From Parietichytrium sp. I65-24A (taxonomy: Eukaryota; Sar; Bigyra; Thraustochytrida; Thraustochytriidae), in assembly GCA_012862575.1 (NCBI GenBank), contig BLSF01000082.1:89646-153645 (forward strand): a stretch of 64,000 nucleotides of DNA, read 5' to 3'. A model generated the notes under the pieces. The model made no database searches, had not been told where the DNA came from, and saw only the letters and a program-made list of their open reading frames with translations. A program made the translations under genes and the position numbers. Positions 62,721-64,000 of the stretch are shown one piece after another. Each line of letters begins with the position of its first letter. Position 1 is the first letter of the stretch.

Positions 62721-64000
62721 CCTTCCTTGCGTCCTTTCCTTCCAAACACTTCTGGTGCCTAGTCTTGTCGCGCTGGTCAGCCAACTCGCTCTGCTCTTGC
62801 CGCCGTTTGGGGTCTGCCAAGCGCGAGCGACTTGCTTTAGAAAGGAGTTTTAACGATCAAATCAACTGCGACTATCCGCGGCCTAGGCATCGATCCACCA
62901 CTCTTCCCATTGCATGCTCCTGTGCTCCCTAGAGAGGGGCAGCCGTCTAACATATCCTCTTCTTGCGCTTGTCGCTTGTCTTACCATCTTTTCCTTTCTT
63001 TTTTTGTTCTTTCACACTCAGGCGCAAAACGTTTATCTCGAGCTTTGCGAGCGTCTCTGTGCAAGTGATGAAAAAAATAGAAGAGGAAAGTCAGTCTATA
63101 CATATTGTTCGAGCGAGCATGAATTCCACTTCGCTAACGTCTTTTTCGCCTTACTGTCAGATCTACGCACCAGTCTAGTCGGCCGCCTTGCAGAAAAGGC
63201 CGCTGACCCTTTCCCACGTGACCGTTGACCATGCGGTCAGCTAAACAAAACGGTAGCGAGCCAACTGACATTTTCCAACGTTGCTGCGCTTCCAAAAGGT
63301 TGGGGCTCAAGGTTTTGATTTTACTGTTTAATTTTTGATTTCATCTAAAATCTGCAGACGGGAGACTTAGAGAGCGCCGGGTTGCAACTTGCAACTTGCG
63401 AGACGAATTAAGGCCCTGCCTCGTCTCCCTTGTGTCCATAAGTTTTTGGCCTTTCCGGGCACCATGGAACGGTGACAAAGAGTGAGTGCTCCATGATCTT
63501 TCGTCAGCAACGGTCCTAGCACTGGATGTGTCAGGGGAAGTTACTTTCCTTTCGCAAATTTTCGCAAGTGCTGTTCCTCGAGGGCCGAAAGAAGACTCTG
63601 TTTGTTTGGTTAGAAATGCAGAACTCACACGTCAATGTTATATCGATTCAACTAATCAAGACTCGAAGCTACTCATGTGTTCAGGAACAAGTTCGAGTTT
63701 TTACTGTTGAAAGGAATGGAATTATTCCAACCACAGTCAAGCACGACGAGCAATGCGAAACGCGAACAGCGCATGATTGACAATCGAGTCTGACAAGGTG
63801 CTATAGAGTCCAACGTAATAATTACTGCACCATTGTTCCAGTGAGCATTCTAGTGTGAGAGCTGTTCATGAAATGAGTGGCGCTCAACGTTGCTTCAAAA
63901 CTTATGTTTTAAAATTAAAACTACGAGACCGCTTCCGTTCGCACTTTGTACCGTCCTCACTTTTCGAACCTCTGCTCGCGTATCCCATCGCTCGCCCCTC
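62721..64000. other. Gene-free right end
   Basis: No supported gene to the window edge. The segment 62730-62900 should hold the promoter of the EGF-type gene (TCCTTCCTTGCGTCCTTTCCTTCC, purine-rich on the coding strand). GTTGCAACTTGCAACTTGCGAG is a direct repeat near 63380. AT content rises toward 63900. Confidence 0.5.

Overview
This window is nuclear DNA from a free-living, flagellate-forming unicellular eukaryote. Nearly all genes are uninterrupted ORFs read with the standard genetic code. It encodes a motile-cilium protein (DRC4/GAS8), an ER Hsp90, a proteasome subunit, a rRNA-processing factor and a ubiquitin-ribosomal protein fusion. The secreted EGF-type protein at 60.8-62.7 kb has a cysteine pattern that I associate with stramenopiles. 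Together with the near absence of introns this makes a stramenopile, perhaps a labyrinthulomycete/thraustochytrid, my best guess. That assignment is inference and was not tested against a database.

Layout: 0-0.7 kb is the 5' part of an unrecognised gene running off the left edge. At 3.0-6.3 kb there is a possible 49-residue membrane microprotein and then endoplasmin (GRP94). At 6.7-11.9 kb two tandem paralogues encode type I membrane proteins with a fascin/beta-trefoil-like ectodomain. IMP3 lies at 15.2 kb and a two-WW-domain protein at 17.2 kb. A 1951-residue helical-repeat orphan fills 18.3-24.2 kb. A probable N-myristoylated protein (25.8 kb) and a membrane-anchored cyclic-nucleotide phosphodiesterase (26.8-29.6 kb) follow. 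Next come a small protein with three SUMO-type motifs, a membrane alpha/beta hydrolase, SFT2 and DRC4 (32-37.7 kb). A CaaX-box protein with a PP1-docking-like motif and a likely intron sits at 38.9 kb, a PP2C phosphatase at 41.6 kb and ubiquitin-eS30 at 43.6 kb. A gene-free stretch of about 3.9 kb leads to an unknown protein at 47.9 kb and a 1605-residue Tmc-like PAS membrane protein (51.5-56.3 kb). RPN9, a membrane-anchored TTL-family ligase and the EGF-repeat protein complete the window.

Architecture: the genes mostly alternate strand. Convergent 3' ends lie about 105-630 bp apart (most under 415 bp), while divergent 5' ends are separated by about 1-4 kb. The wide 5' gaps are AT-richer, full of microsatellites and short tandem repeats, and hold every copy I found of the palindrome TACCGGTA. 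Several 5' leaders carry a GA tract on the coding strand. I found no tRNA, rRNA, CRISPR array or recognisable transposon. The genes do not form an operon-like pathway. Loose themes are signalling (PDE, PP2C, PP1-docking candidate, PAS/TM protein), secretory pathway (GRP94, SFT2, EGF and fascin-like surface proteins) and motility (DRC4, perhaps the TTL enzyme).
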